This document shows positions 1-7,282 of a stretch of DNA of 11,682 nucleotides, in pieces; position 1 is the first letter of the stretch, and the number at the start of each line of letters is the position of its first letter. Position numbers and translations under genes: made by a program. The notes under the pieces are model-generated. The model made no database searches, was not told the origin of the DNA, and was given only the letters and a program-made list of their open reading frames with translations. The DNA comes from Rhodopirellula sp. GTDB lineage: Bacteria; Planctomycetota; Planctomycetia; Pirellulales; Pirellulaceae. The stretch is from the NCBI GenBank assembly GCA_002714565.1, contig PAXU01000026.1, positions 53,391-65,072 of the forward strand, written 5' to 3'.

Positions 1-1023
1 TCTCAACCTGATATCCATACAGATATTCCTCGTTTGCGAAAAGGAAATGTAGGTGCTCAGTACTGGTCTGTATATGTGCCCGCGTCCACGGGATATCGTG
101 GTGAGGCATTGAAGCAGACACTCGAGCAAATTGAAATTGTGCATGACATGATTCAGGTGTACCCGGACACGTTTGCATTAGCTCGCACTTACGAGGACAT
201 TCTAAATGCCCGCAGGCAAGGCAAGATCGCATCACTTATTGGAGTGGAGGGTGGACACTCGATTGAAAACTCGATGGCGAATCTTCATCGACTATTTGAC
301 CTGGGTGCTCGCTACATGACCCTTACCCATTCCGATACTTTGATGTGGGCAGATTCCGCAACAGACCAATCCAAACATGACGGCCTGAATGTATTCGGAG
401 AAGCTGTCGTTAGAGAAATGAACGCGCTGGGGATGATTGTGGATTTGTCCCATGTATCGGAAGCAACCATGCACGATGCATTGGATATCAGTGCAGCTCC
501 GGTGATGTTCTCACATTCTTCTGCTCGAACGGTAGCTGACCACGTTCGTAACGTGCCGGACTCTGTGCTGAAGCGGATGTCGGACAATGGTGGAATCGTA
601 ATGGTGAATTTCTTTTCCGGGTTTGTTGATCCTAAAGCTGCGCAGATTATGTCCGAAATGTTTAACGTGTCGCGTGAATTGCGAAAGAAGTATGAGCTTG
701 ATGATGAGTACAACGCAGCGATGGCACGGTGGCGAGCAGCTAACCCGTATCCGCCTGGTACGATTCACGACGTCATCGATCACATCGACCACATGGTAAA
801 AATAGCCGGCATCAATCACGTTGGCATCGGATCGGATTATGATGGCGTCTCAAAACTGCCGTTGGGGCTTGAAGATGTTTCTACTTACCCGCGTATCACG
901 CAGTTGTTGTTAGAACGCGGCTATTCTAGGCGTGCCATAACCAAGATCCTCAGTGGCAACATGATGCGTGTTATTAAACATGTGGAACAGGTAGCTAACC
1001 AATCTGAACAACAAAAAAACTAA
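1..1023 (+). CDS. Membrane dipeptidase family protein (peptidase M19), 5' end cut by window
   Basis: Zinc-dependent dipeptidase of the renal-dipeptidase (M19) family, which hydrolyses dipeptides. The reading frame is open from base 1 and the translation before the first possible start codon (TTG at 34) still matches the family (a TDIPRLRKGNVGAQYWSVYVP-like stretch), so the gene begins outside the window. The N-terminal HxD zinc ligands are therefore not seen. The other expected metal ligands are present: Glu in VEGGHS (codon 247), His in DLSHVS (codon 451), His in FSHSSAR (codon 514) and Asp in GSDYDG (codon 835). About 340 residues are visible, against roughly 370-420 for full-length members. 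It is followed after 21 bp by an exported isoaspartyl peptidase gene, suggesting a shared peptide-degradation role. Whether it is exported cannot be judged without its N-terminus. Confidence 0.93.
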   Translation, partial: SQPDIHTDIPRLRKGNVGAQYWSVYVPASTGYRGEALKQTLEQIEIVHDMIQVYPDTFALARTYEDILNARRQGKIASLIGVEGGHSIENSMANLHRLFDLGARYMTLTHSDTLMWADSATDQSKHDGLNVFGEAVVREMNALGMIVDLSHVSEATMHDALDISAAPVMFSHSSARTVADHVRNVPDSVLKRMSDNGGIVMVNFFSGFVDPKAAQIMSEMFNVSRELRKKYELDDEYNAAMARWRAANPYPPGTIHDVIDHIDHMVKIAGINHVGIGSDYDGVSKLPLGLEDVSTYPRITQLLLERGYSRRAITKILSGNMMRVIKHVEQVANQSEQQKN

Positions 1024-1044
1024 CACTCTGGACAGGGAATTGCT

Positions 1045-2025
1045 GTGAAATTAATACAGTGTCTACTCGTATTCACATTGTCGATTTGTACAACGGCGCA
1101 TGGTGTGGCTAGCGAGAGTATTCCAGACTTTGCAATCGTAATTCATGGTGGCGCTGGTAGTGCATCAACAGATTCTGAGTTGATTTCTGCGAGAGAGCAG
1201 GCACTTTCTGCCGCGTTGGACAAAGGTGTAGAGATCTTGAAACAAGGCGGTAGCAGTCTTGATGCCGTGGAACAAGTTATCCGTTTACTAGAAGACTCGC
1301 CGCTGTTTAACGCGGGGCGTGGAGGTGTATTGACCGCCAAAGGTCATAATGAGCTCGACGCATCTATCATGGATGGGAAAACACGATCTTGTGGTGCGGT
1401 TGGTGGTGTAACGATCGTTAAGAATCCCATTTCGTTGGCGCGTCTTGTTATGACTGAAACGAGACATGTACTTCTGGTGGATCACGGCGCGGATCAGTTT
1501 GCAAAAACGCTCAAGCATCCAAAAATAGAAATCGTGGATCCATCGTATTTCAAGATTCCAGCACAAGTGAAGCGTCTTGAACGTGTACGGGAAAAAGAAC
1601 GACTAAGTGATGCCGAAAAAATGGGAACAGTAGGTTGTGTTGCACTGGATGTTCATGGGAATATCTCCGCCGGTACATCGACTGGCGGCTTGGTTAATAA
1701 GAAGCACGGACGAATCGGAGATTCACCGATAGTTGGAGCCGGTACGTATGCAGACAATAAAACATGTGGTGTATCATGTACGGGTGTGGGTGAGGACTTC
1801 ATTCGAAACTCAGTTGCTTACGATGTTAGCGCACGTATCAACTATATGAAACAGAAAATAGACAAGGCTGTTTCCGAAATCCTAAATCGTGAGGACCATC
1901 CGGTGCGTGGCGGAATTATTGGTATCGACCACCGTGGAAACATCACCATACAATTTAACACCGTGGGAATGTCACGTGCTGCAGCTGATTCCAGCGGTTT
2001 ACGGTTGGTTAAGATTGGTAAGTAG
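1045..2025 (+). CDS. Exported isoaspartyl peptidase / plant-type L-asparaginase (Ntn hydrolase)
   Basis: Cleaves isoaspartyl dipeptides (beta-aspartyl linkages) and, in many homologues, L-asparagine. The protein has 326 residues, normal for the family. Residues 1 to about 23 form a signal peptide (KLIQCLLVFTLSICTTAHGVAS), so it acts in the periplasm or outside the cell. Family motifs run in order: IVIHGGAG (31-38), NAGRGGVLT, ELDASIMDG, CGAVGGV, then MGTVGCVALD containing the Gly-Thr autocleavage point with Thr195 as the expected N-terminal nucleophile, followed by the ISAGTSTGG and GAGTYAD motifs. The precursor should self-cleave into alpha and beta subunits. The start is a GTG, chosen because AGGGA lies about 8 bases upstream and the signal peptide begins there. 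It sits 21 bp after the dipeptidase gene and 33 bp before a lipoprotein gene, probably one operon. Confidence 0.93.
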   Translation: MKLIQCLLVFTLSICTTAHGVASESIPDFAIVIHGGAGSASTDSELISAREQALSAALDKGVEILKQGGSSLDAVEQVIRLLEDSPLFNAGRGGVLTAKGHNELDASIMDGKTRSCGAVGGVTIVKNPISLARLVMTETRHVLLVDHGADQFAKTLKHPKIEIVDPSYFKIPAQVKRLERVREKERLSDAEKMGTVGCVALDVHGNISAGTSTGGLVNKKHGRIGDSPIVGAGTYADNKTCGVSCTGVGEDFIRNSVAYDVSARINYMKQKIDKAVSEILNREDHPVRGGIIGIDHRGNITIQFNTVGMSRAAADSSGLRLVKIGK

Positions 2026-2058
2026 CCGCAGCCAGATTTCTAGATACTAAGTTGGAAT

Positions 2059-2910
2059 ATGAATAGATCATCATTTGTAATACCCGCCATTCTTCTGGGT
2101 TTTCTTTTTTTGACCGGATGCTCTCAAACGGAATCCACCAGTGGCGATCCTGCCAAAGTCGAGACCCAGGATGCTCAAGACGCCGGGGTTTCCGAGGCAT
2201 CCACTGAAAAATCCCAAGTAAGCACACCGAAAAAAGCTCCATCCAAAGAAGAAATCGTGGAGGCGCATCTCGATGCGATGGGAGGTGCCGATGCGATCAA
2301 GAAGATTGAGTCGATTGTCAGGGTCAGTACCATGGAGTCACAAAGTTTGACAGGTCCCGCAAGTGGAACAGTCACTGAAGTATTTGACTTTGTTGCTGAT
2401 CAAGCTCGTATCGATCTCGATTTCGGAGTATACAGTGAATCCAAAGGCTGGCGAAAACAACAGGGATGGAAAAAGACATCTGACGTGCCATTGAGAGCCC
2501 TTTCCGCCGAGGAACTAGCTTACGAGAGGATTGGAATGCCTATCAGTCTCGTTTACACGGTTTTTGATCTATTTGGAATTGATGCATTCCTTCCTCCTGT
2601 TAGAGCCAGGCTGAATGATCAGGATTGCATCAAGCTGAATTTCGTGGGTAGCGAGCTGGATGTGGTCATCAATGATCAGACGAAACTAATTCAAGCATTC
2701 CAGATCCCGGACTTTATGAGAATCACGTTTAGTGATTACCGTGAAATCGAAGGTGTGATGATGGCATACAAGACGAAGATTGAGATCAAGCCAGGTAACC
2801 AAACCCTCGTCATTCAACTGGAATCCGTCGAGGTCAACTCAAAGCTAGACGCCGCCAGACTAGAAAAGCCAGGCAGTGAGGATTCACCAAAAAACTCACC
2901 GGTAGATTAG
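2059..2910 (+). CDS. Putative lipoprotein with LolA/LppX-like beta-sheet domain
   Basis: A 283-residue protein with a clear type II signal peptide: basic start, hydrophobic stretch and lipobox LTGC with the lipidated cysteine at position 21. A low-complexity Ser/Thr/Glu/Lys linker follows (about 22-64). Next comes a short helix of the EAHLDAMGGADAIKKIESI type (68-86), which is typical of outer-membrane-lipoprotein-sorting-like domains, then a beta-rich region ending in a DYREIEGVMMAYKTKIEI segment that also fits that fold. Exact substrate and function are unknown. It is the last gene of the probable operon with the dipeptidase and isoaspartyl peptidase. The ATG has only a weak ribosome site (GGA two bases away). 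The lipoprotein nature is well supported; the LolA-like assignment is inferred from sequence pattern only. Confidence 0.8.
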   Translation: MNRSSFVIPAILLGFLFLTGCSQTESTSGDPAKVETQDAQDAGVSEASTEKSQVSTPKKAPSKEEIVEAHLDAMGGADAIKKIESIVRVSTMESQSLTGPASGTVTEVFDFVADQARIDLDFGVYSESKGWRKQQGWKKTSDVPLRALSAEELAYERIGMPISLVYTVFDLFGIDAFLPPVRARLNDQDCIKLNFVGSELDVVINDQTKLIQAFQIPDFMRITFSDYREIEGVMMAYKTKIEIKPGNQTLVIQLESVEVNSKLDAARLEKPGSEDSPKNSPVD

Positions 2911-2944
2911 CTAGAGCACAAGTATCCATGTGCTGTGCAATCTA
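2911..2944. terminator. Possible bidirectional terminator hairpin between convergent genes
   Basis: Within the 31-bp gap between two convergent genes, AGCACA (2915-2920) pairs perfectly with TGTGCT (2929-2934) around an 8-base loop, with CTAG sequences on both outer sides. There is no clear T-tract on either strand, so termination function is only suggested by position. Confidence 0.3.
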
Positions 2945-3934
2945 GTCGAAGATCTTCATCACCTCTTCATCAGATTGCTGAATGAACAGGGTGAACCGCT
3001 TATAGAATTCCGCGAGTGACAGCCCCATGTGCTTTTTAAAAGCAGCTGACTTTCCGATTCGTGGAATGTCGAAATACCAATTCTTAAGTACAGCTACTTC
3101 ATCCACATTTTGCTCGTGAATCAGGTACGCTGTCGCCCAGGCCCCCATCATGTAGTACACCTGCGGAAACTCACCACTGTCCCAATACGATTCGTTATCG
3201 AGTTGCCAGTCCTTCGTTTGTTCTAAAAAATCGTTTATTCCGGGTCGACCGATATTCCCACCGGATTTCCTTAGGTCATGCATATATGCCTTGAAGTCGA
3301 CAAGTCCCAGATTGTCCATGAATTTAGCTGAGCTGTAGGAGGCCATTCCTTCGGCCATCCAGGAGTTTATGTGCTTATCAGAACTTCGCTCTTGTTTTGT
3401 ATCGCAGTGTGCCATTTGAAACACGTGGTGGTACTCGTGCAGTGCACCCCAGGTGTTTTCAATCGGATTGTTTTCACGTTCAGTGGCGTTGGTCGTTACG
3501 TCTTCATATAACACCGGCGGATCCTGCGTCCAGGTAAGGCCGCCTTCCGACTTACCTTCCAAAACCGCCTTTATTTCGCGCGTTACATTCGGCCTGCTCA
3601 AAAACTCCTTAATTTGCAGTTCGGCAGGTGTTCTTAAGTCGCGATCGACTCGGCTAATTGCACGTTGGCGGAAGATCTTGCGGACGCTTTCTTCACTGCC
3701 CGGGCCAAGCAGATAGACATAATAAGGCCCATAGTTTCCAAAGTAGTCAATCGCATACCGTAATCCTCGTTGATAGTTTTCAACCAGAGAACCATCTTTA
3801 TTCAGTCCGTCGGTGACAAGAATCACAGGCGCGATTGTTGTGGTTCGTTTCTGTTTCTCTTTTGATTCTTCGGTATGTGCTGATTCAATAAAACTGCATG
3901 TAAGACATAAACAGAGGATCAGTAAAAATCTCAT
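2942..3934 (-). CDS. Secreted gluzincin-type zinc metallopeptidase-like protein
   Basis: Predicted exported zinc peptidase. Counting from the ATG at 3934, the protein has 330 residues and starts with a standard signal peptide (MRFLLILCLCLTCSFIESA). A zinc-binding HExxH motif is present as HEYHH (His166, Glu167, His170), in the hydrophobic context ALHEYHHVFQ, followed 25 residues later by WMAEGMASY, whose Glu195 is the expected third ligand of gluzincins (peptidase MA-like clan). The rest is not assigned to a named family, so substrate is unknown. An in-frame ATG at 3970 would add 12 residues (MPNLDSLYQIRN) ahead of the signal peptide; neither start has a good ribosome site. I prefer 3934 because the signal peptide then lies at the extreme N-terminus and a TATAAA-like box lies just upstream of 3970. 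The gene is convergent with the lipoprotein gene and divergent from the propeller gene. Confidence 0.82.
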   Translation of the reverse strand: MRFLLILCLCLTCSFIESAHTEESKEKQKRTTTIAPVILVTDGLNKDGSLVENYQRGLRYAIDYFGNYGPYYVYLLGPGSEESVRKIFRQRAISRVDRDLRTPAELQIKEFLSRPNVTREIKAVLEGKSEGGLTWTQDPPVLYEDVTTNATERENNPIENTWGALHEYHHVFQMAHCDTKQERSSDKHINSWMAEGMASYSSAKFMDNLGLVDFKAYMHDLRKSGGNIGRPGINDFLEQTKDWQLDNESYWDSGEFPQVYYMMGAWATAYLIHEQNVDEVAVLKNWYFDIPRIGKSAAFKKHMGLSLAEFYKRFTLFIQQSDEEVMKIFD

Positions 3935-4127
3935 ATTCCGAATCTGGTAAAGTGAATCTAAATTAGGCATTGGCTTATTTTATATGTCTGTACTCAATGA
4001 GAGGATCACCTTCATCGAGAAGATGTTCTCGGCGCAACTTTGGAAATGTTATATTCCAGTTTGCGTTAGCGAACAATAAAGCGTTTGCCAGTTTGGCTCT
4101 TTTAAAGCAGGGATCGAAACGATCGGC

Positions 4128-5468
4128 ATGAAATGTTTGAAATACACGAGTAAACATAACTTAATGACACCATGGAAGCTCCTGTGCTGTTGGCTAGTGA
4201 TGACCAGTGGTGCGTTTGTCCTGACGCTTTATGCGGCTAAGCTGATTCGCTTCACAGAGCACACGATCGTAGATGATCATCGTTATACGTTTGGCATTGG
4301 AGCTGTGGATATCGATGGTGACGGTGATATCGATATAACCTGCCCGGATATCTATAAAATAGGCCCTGACGGAGAATCTAACCTGTACTGGTTTGAAAAT
4401 AGTGGTCAGGGGGAGTTTCAGCGTCATGTGATCTATGAAGGCCAGCTAGGGTGGATGGAACGACATGCAAGCGGAGATATCAACGGCGATGGTAGACCGG
4501 ACGTAGCTATGGTGGACAATCGCTGGGGTCGTCTTTACTGGTTTGCCAATCCGGAAAAGCCATCGGACAGTCATTGGAAGAAACACGTTATCACCTCGAA
4601 ATGCTCACATGCTTATGATGTCGTCTTGGCCGATTTGGATGGAGATGGCGATATGGATGCGGCTGCGTCCGGATTCGGCAGCGGTATGATCACCTGGTTT
4701 GAGAATCCTGGGAACGACGAAACGGACGCAGAGTGGATCGATCATGTTGTGGATGAAAAAATGTCGAAGGATGCTCGGACAATTGAAGTAGCTGACTTTA
4801 ATAGGGATGGTAAGGTCGATTTACTTGCTACAACGTTGGGTAGACGAAATCGCTCAGCAGAGGAGAAAAACCACGGATCTCAAGTTGTTTGGTACGAGAA
4901 TTGTGGTGATGCTGAAACAGGGCGGTGGAAGAAACAGACTATTGATGATCAATCACGTGCTGCGTGTCACGGTCATCCGGCAGATATGGACGGGGATGGT
5001 GATCTGGATGTGGTCATGGCCCACGGGATGATGACTACCGCCGATCCGAAAGTGGCAAGGCACGAAGTTGTCTGGTACGAGAATGTGGTGCAGCCAGATG
5101 CCAATCCAACATGGAAGCGTCATCGTATCGCTCCCCTGCCGTTTGCATTTGAGGCCACTGCTAAAGATCTGGACAACGATGGAGATATGGATGTCGTGGC
5201 CACGGCGTGGACAAATACACAGCGTTTGTATGGGCAACCAGTAACCGATCCTGATGGCGCGCGTGTTGTCTGGTTTGAGAATCGTGGTGACGATCCGTGG
5301 GTTATACATAACCTGCAAGAAAAGTTTCCAGGGGCTAACCAGGTAATCATTTCTGATTTTAATGCTGATGGACGTCCTGATATTGTTGCTTCTTGTGATG
5401 GAGCCTGGGTGGACCGAGAACAGGTCTCTAAAAGCGAAATCCGATGGTGGCGCAATGACGGTAAATAG
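4128..5468 (+). CDS. Exported FG-GAP/VCBS-repeat protein, seven-repeat beta-propeller
   Basis: A 446-residue protein with seven calcium-binding loops of the form Dx[DN]xDGxxD starting at residues 61, 117, 169, 223, 286, 347 and 410 (spacing 52-63). Each is followed by an aromatic motif such as LYWFEN, ITWFEN, VVWYEN, VVWFEN or IRWWRN. Seven units match a closed seven-bladed integrin-alpha-like propeller, a fold used for protein or glycan binding at the cell surface or outside it. No enzymatic domain is seen. A hydrophobic N-terminal segment (about 16-37) acts as signal peptide or anchor. The start is uncertain: ATG 4128 is the longest form, but a small hairpin (GATCG aaa CGATC, 4112-4124) covers its ribosome-site region, and ATG 4164 would place the hydrophobic segment nearer the N-terminus. 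Proteins of this type are abundant in planctomycetes; the ligand is unknown. Confidence 0.87.
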   Translation: MKCLKYTSKHNLMTPWKLLCCWLVMTSGAFVLTLYAAKLIRFTEHTIVDDHRYTFGIGAVDIDGDGDIDITCPDIYKIGPDGESNLYWFENSGQGEFQRHVIYEGQLGWMERHASGDINGDGRPDVAMVDNRWGRLYWFANPEKPSDSHWKKHVITSKCSHAYDVVLADLDGDGDMDAAASGFGSGMITWFENPGNDETDAEWIDHVVDEKMSKDARTIEVADFNRDGKVDLLATTLGRRNRSAEEKNHGSQVVWYENCGDAETGRWKKQTIDDQSRAACHGHPADMDGDGDLDVVMAHGMMTTADPKVARHEVVWYENVVQPDANPTWKRHRIAPLPFAFEATAKDLDNDGDMDVVATAWTNTQRLYGQPVTDPDGARVVWFENRGDDPWVIHNLQEKFPGANQVIISDFNADGRPDIVASCDGAWVDREQVSKSEIRWWRNDGK

Positions 5469-5591
5469 CCGCAGCATGGAGTGATAAGTGATGGCAAAGA
5501 GTTACCCAGCTACACCCCATGATCACAGTTTTCCAAAACAAGTTAATCTGAGTCGCCGAAGACGAATCGTTGGCTTGATATTTACGGAGAA

Positions 5592-6413
5592 ATGAGTTTG
5601 CACAAGTACATTCGCTATGTCCTGATCGCTGTTTGCGTAATGCTTCTGTCTTCGTCTCGCTTGCCGGCAGAAGAGCTTTCTTTCATTCCGGCTGGAGAGA
5701 CTGAACCTGAGCCATATTTGCTTGAAAAGCCGAACTCAATTGAAAAGGGAAAGCGTCATCCACTGATAATCTACCTGCACGGCCGCGGGCAAGGGCACAA
5801 GTTTCAGTGGCTGTCACGAGAGTTTGCTGCGTTTCGTATGATGGCGGCCGAACGCGGTTATTACGTACTCATCCCACATCTTGGTACTGATCACTGGATG
5901 AATGCACGAACCAGAGTTGTCTTAACCGAGTTGTTGGACAAGACCGTTAAAAGTAATCCGATCGATCCCGCGCAGGTTCATTTAATGGGGATGAGTATGG
6001 GCGGGGGTGGTTCCTTGATCTATACGATGCATAACAGGGACCGAGTACGCTCGGTTTGCAATATCTTCGGGGTCACGGACTACACGCGATTTTGGCAACA
6101 AAGACCACGGTATAACAAATCGATGAGTGAGGCTCTCGGGGGAACACCGGAGACGAAACCGGAAGTTTACGAAGCTCAATCGGTTATGAAGCATCTGGAT
6201 AAACTTAGGACTTTACCAGTACTTTTACTACATGGTGATGCCGACACAGTCGTTCCTGTGGATCAATCGAAACGGTTTGTAATGGCGATGATGCAGGGCA
6301 AACACAAAGTGACTTATAACGAGGTGAAGGGCGGCAAGCATTTGATGTCCTTCCTTAATGGATTAGAGGAGGAGATCCTCGACTTCTTTGATACTAATAC
6401 TTCAACAAAATAG
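5592..6413 (+). CDS. Exported alpha/beta hydrolase (esterase / peptidase-like)
   Basis: Serine hydrolase with the alpha/beta fold, 273 residues, likely acting on ester or peptide bonds of an extracellular substrate. A signal peptide covers about residues 1-26 (YIRYVLIAVCVMLLSSSRLPA). The oxyanion region is LIIYLHGRGQG (58-68), the nucleophile elbow is GMSMGG with Ser135, the acid is probably Asp218 in HGDADTVVPV, and the base is His250 in GGKHL. The pattern resembles the esterase/PHB-depolymerase and predicted-peptidase groups often found in planctomycetes; substrate cannot be read from sequence. The start needs care: GGAGA (5586-5590) lies only one base before ATG 5592, but seven bases before an in-frame TTG at 5598, so the TTG may be the real initiation codon, shortening the protein by two residues. 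Confidence 0.88.
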   Translation: MSLHKYIRYVLIAVCVMLLSSSRLPAEELSFIPAGETEPEPYLLEKPNSIEKGKRHPLIIYLHGRGQGHKFQWLSREFAAFRMMAAERGYYVLIPHLGTDHWMNARTRVVLTELLDKTVKSNPIDPAQVHLMGMSMGGGGSLIYTMHNRDRVRSVCNIFGVTDYTRFWQQRPRYNKSMSEALGGTPETKPEVYEAQSVMKHLDKLRTLPVLLLHGDADTVVPVDQSKRFVMAMMQGKHKVTYNEVKGGKHLMSFLNGLEEEILDFFDTNTSTK

Positions 6414-6469
6414 TCTGTGCAAGGTTCGTGCAGATAACCATCATCCATTAGCTTAGATAGAGAAAATCA

Positions 6470-7084
6470 ATGATGAACACCGCGGGCAGAAGTCTGGATA
6501 ACCGTATGCTTCTGTATCTCTTATGCTGTGTCATTTCTACGGTAACAGCATGCAAAAAACAGGATGCGGAGCAGTTAAACGCTCCAGCACATCCGTCTGA
6601 ATCATCGCAGCATCAAGCAGATATGGAAACGAGCTCAAGTGAAGATGCGAAGGAAGTGGATGTGGTTGAAACCTATACTGGCATCTGCTTGATGGATTCA
6701 AGCGACCCAGAGGATCCAAGCGAGATTGTGAAACAATTCATCATCTACAATCAATCAGATTTTGAGGGGTTTATTGATTCTATTCCGGAAAGCCTACCAT
6801 CAAGGACCAATCCACCTCCAAAGAACGATGACAAGCTTCTTGAAAAACCAAAGTTAGACTTCGAAAAGAACATAGCGATTGTGTTACTAAATCCAGACAC
6901 AGTATCTTCAATACCAGTAGTACTCTCTATTAGTGAAGATGCCGAGACAAGGTGGATTGAAGTGGAATACCCTGCCAAGCCGATAGGTGAATCATTTCCT
7001 TATGGCACGGGTACATACAGAATTGCCATCATTCCTTTTTCTGGCGAAAAGAAGAAAACTTATTTCGAAATTGATGCTGATTGA
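6470..7084 (+). CDS. Small putative lipoprotein, possible PrcB-like C-terminal domain
   Basis: A 204-residue hypothetical protein. A hydrophobic segment (13-27, MLLYLLCCVISTVTA) ends in a lipobox-like VTAC with Cys28, so membrane lipidation is likely. The following 40 residues are a polar Ser/Glu/Gln linker. The C-terminal part (about 70-204) has a layout of short strands and one helix: a SDFEGFIDSIPE helix, then LDFEKNIAIVLLN, SIPVVLSI, TRWIEVEYPA and YRIAIIPFSG. This order is reminiscent of PrcB-like domains, but I cannot confirm it. It starts 56 bp after the hydrolase gene on the same strand and may be co-transcribed with it. An alternative ATG at 6506 would put the hydrophobic segment at the N-terminus. 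Function unknown. Confidence 0.7.
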   Translation: MMNTAGRSLDNRMLLYLLCCVISTVTACKKQDAEQLNAPAHPSESSQHQADMETSSSEDAKEVDVVETYTGICLMDSSDPEDPSEIVKQFIIYNQSDFEGFIDSIPESLPSRTNPPPKNDDKLLEKPKLDFEKNIAIVLLNPDTVSSIPVVLSISEDAETRWIEVEYPAKPIGESFPYGTGTYRIAIIPFSGEKKKTYFEIDAD

Positions 7085-7195
7085 AATACGACTTTTAAGC
7101 TACGGCAGTGCAATGGCCATACGGTTTGCGTTTTCTTGAGTCGAACTATCTTCAACGGTTGATTCTTAACATTCTATAAAGGTCAGACCCTGGAT

Positions 7196-7236
7196 GCGGG
7201 TGTGCGGAACTGGCAGATAGACCAGATTTAGGTTCT
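7196..7236 (+). pseudogene. Decayed tRNA-Leu 5' half (older relic)
   Basis: Forty-one bases align with the first 42 bases of the intact tRNA-Leu at 11561, with one deleted G and six substitutions. The acceptor 5' strand GCGGGTG and the GGAACTGGCAGA part of the D arm are intact; the anticodon loop is retained but reads TAG instead of CAG (TTTAGGT). Similarity to the tRNA stops after GGTTCT, three bases into the 3' side of the anticodon stem. The variable arm, T arm and acceptor 3' strand are missing, so it cannot make a tRNA. The next bases form a tail (n6-TATGAA) shared in spacing with the second relic. An AGACCAG/CTGGTCT inverted repeat (7219-7225, 7249-7255) spans its end. It lies between the lipoprotein gene and the 3' end of the porin gene. 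Confidence 0.75.
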
Positions 7237-7261
7237 ACGTGATATGAACTGGTCTTCGAAA

Positions 7262-7282
7262 CGCTGACTTAGAATTTCAGCG
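7262..7282 (-). terminator. Weak hairpin over the stop codon of the porin gene
   Basis: CGCTGA (7262-7267) pairs with TCAGCG (7277-7282) around a 9-base loop that contains the porin stop codon. On the minus strand the stem is followed by only a short TTT run, so it is at best a weak terminator. Confidence 0.25.

Noticed and set aside
3975..4157. A 60-residue minus-strand frame in the divergent gap between the metallopeptidase and propeller genes.
   Set aside because: No ribosome site, no recognisable domain, and it overlaps the start of the better-supported propeller gene.
2017..5475. Sixteen-base near-identical sequence (GGTAAGTAGCCGCAGC / GGTAAATAGCCGCAGC) over the stop codons at 2017-2032 and 5460-5475.
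   Set aside because: About one such 15/16 match is expected by chance in a window of this size, and there is no extension of the similarity on either side.
4953..5497. Long minus-strand frames of 174 and 125 residues inside the propeller gene.
   Set aside because: They are antisense shadows of the repetitive GAT/GGT codons; no domain or ribosome site supports them.
7181..7194. GGTCAGACCCTGG next to the older tRNA relic considered as a REP-type element.
   Set aside because: It occurs once only, is not a true palindrome, and no RAYT-type transposase is present.
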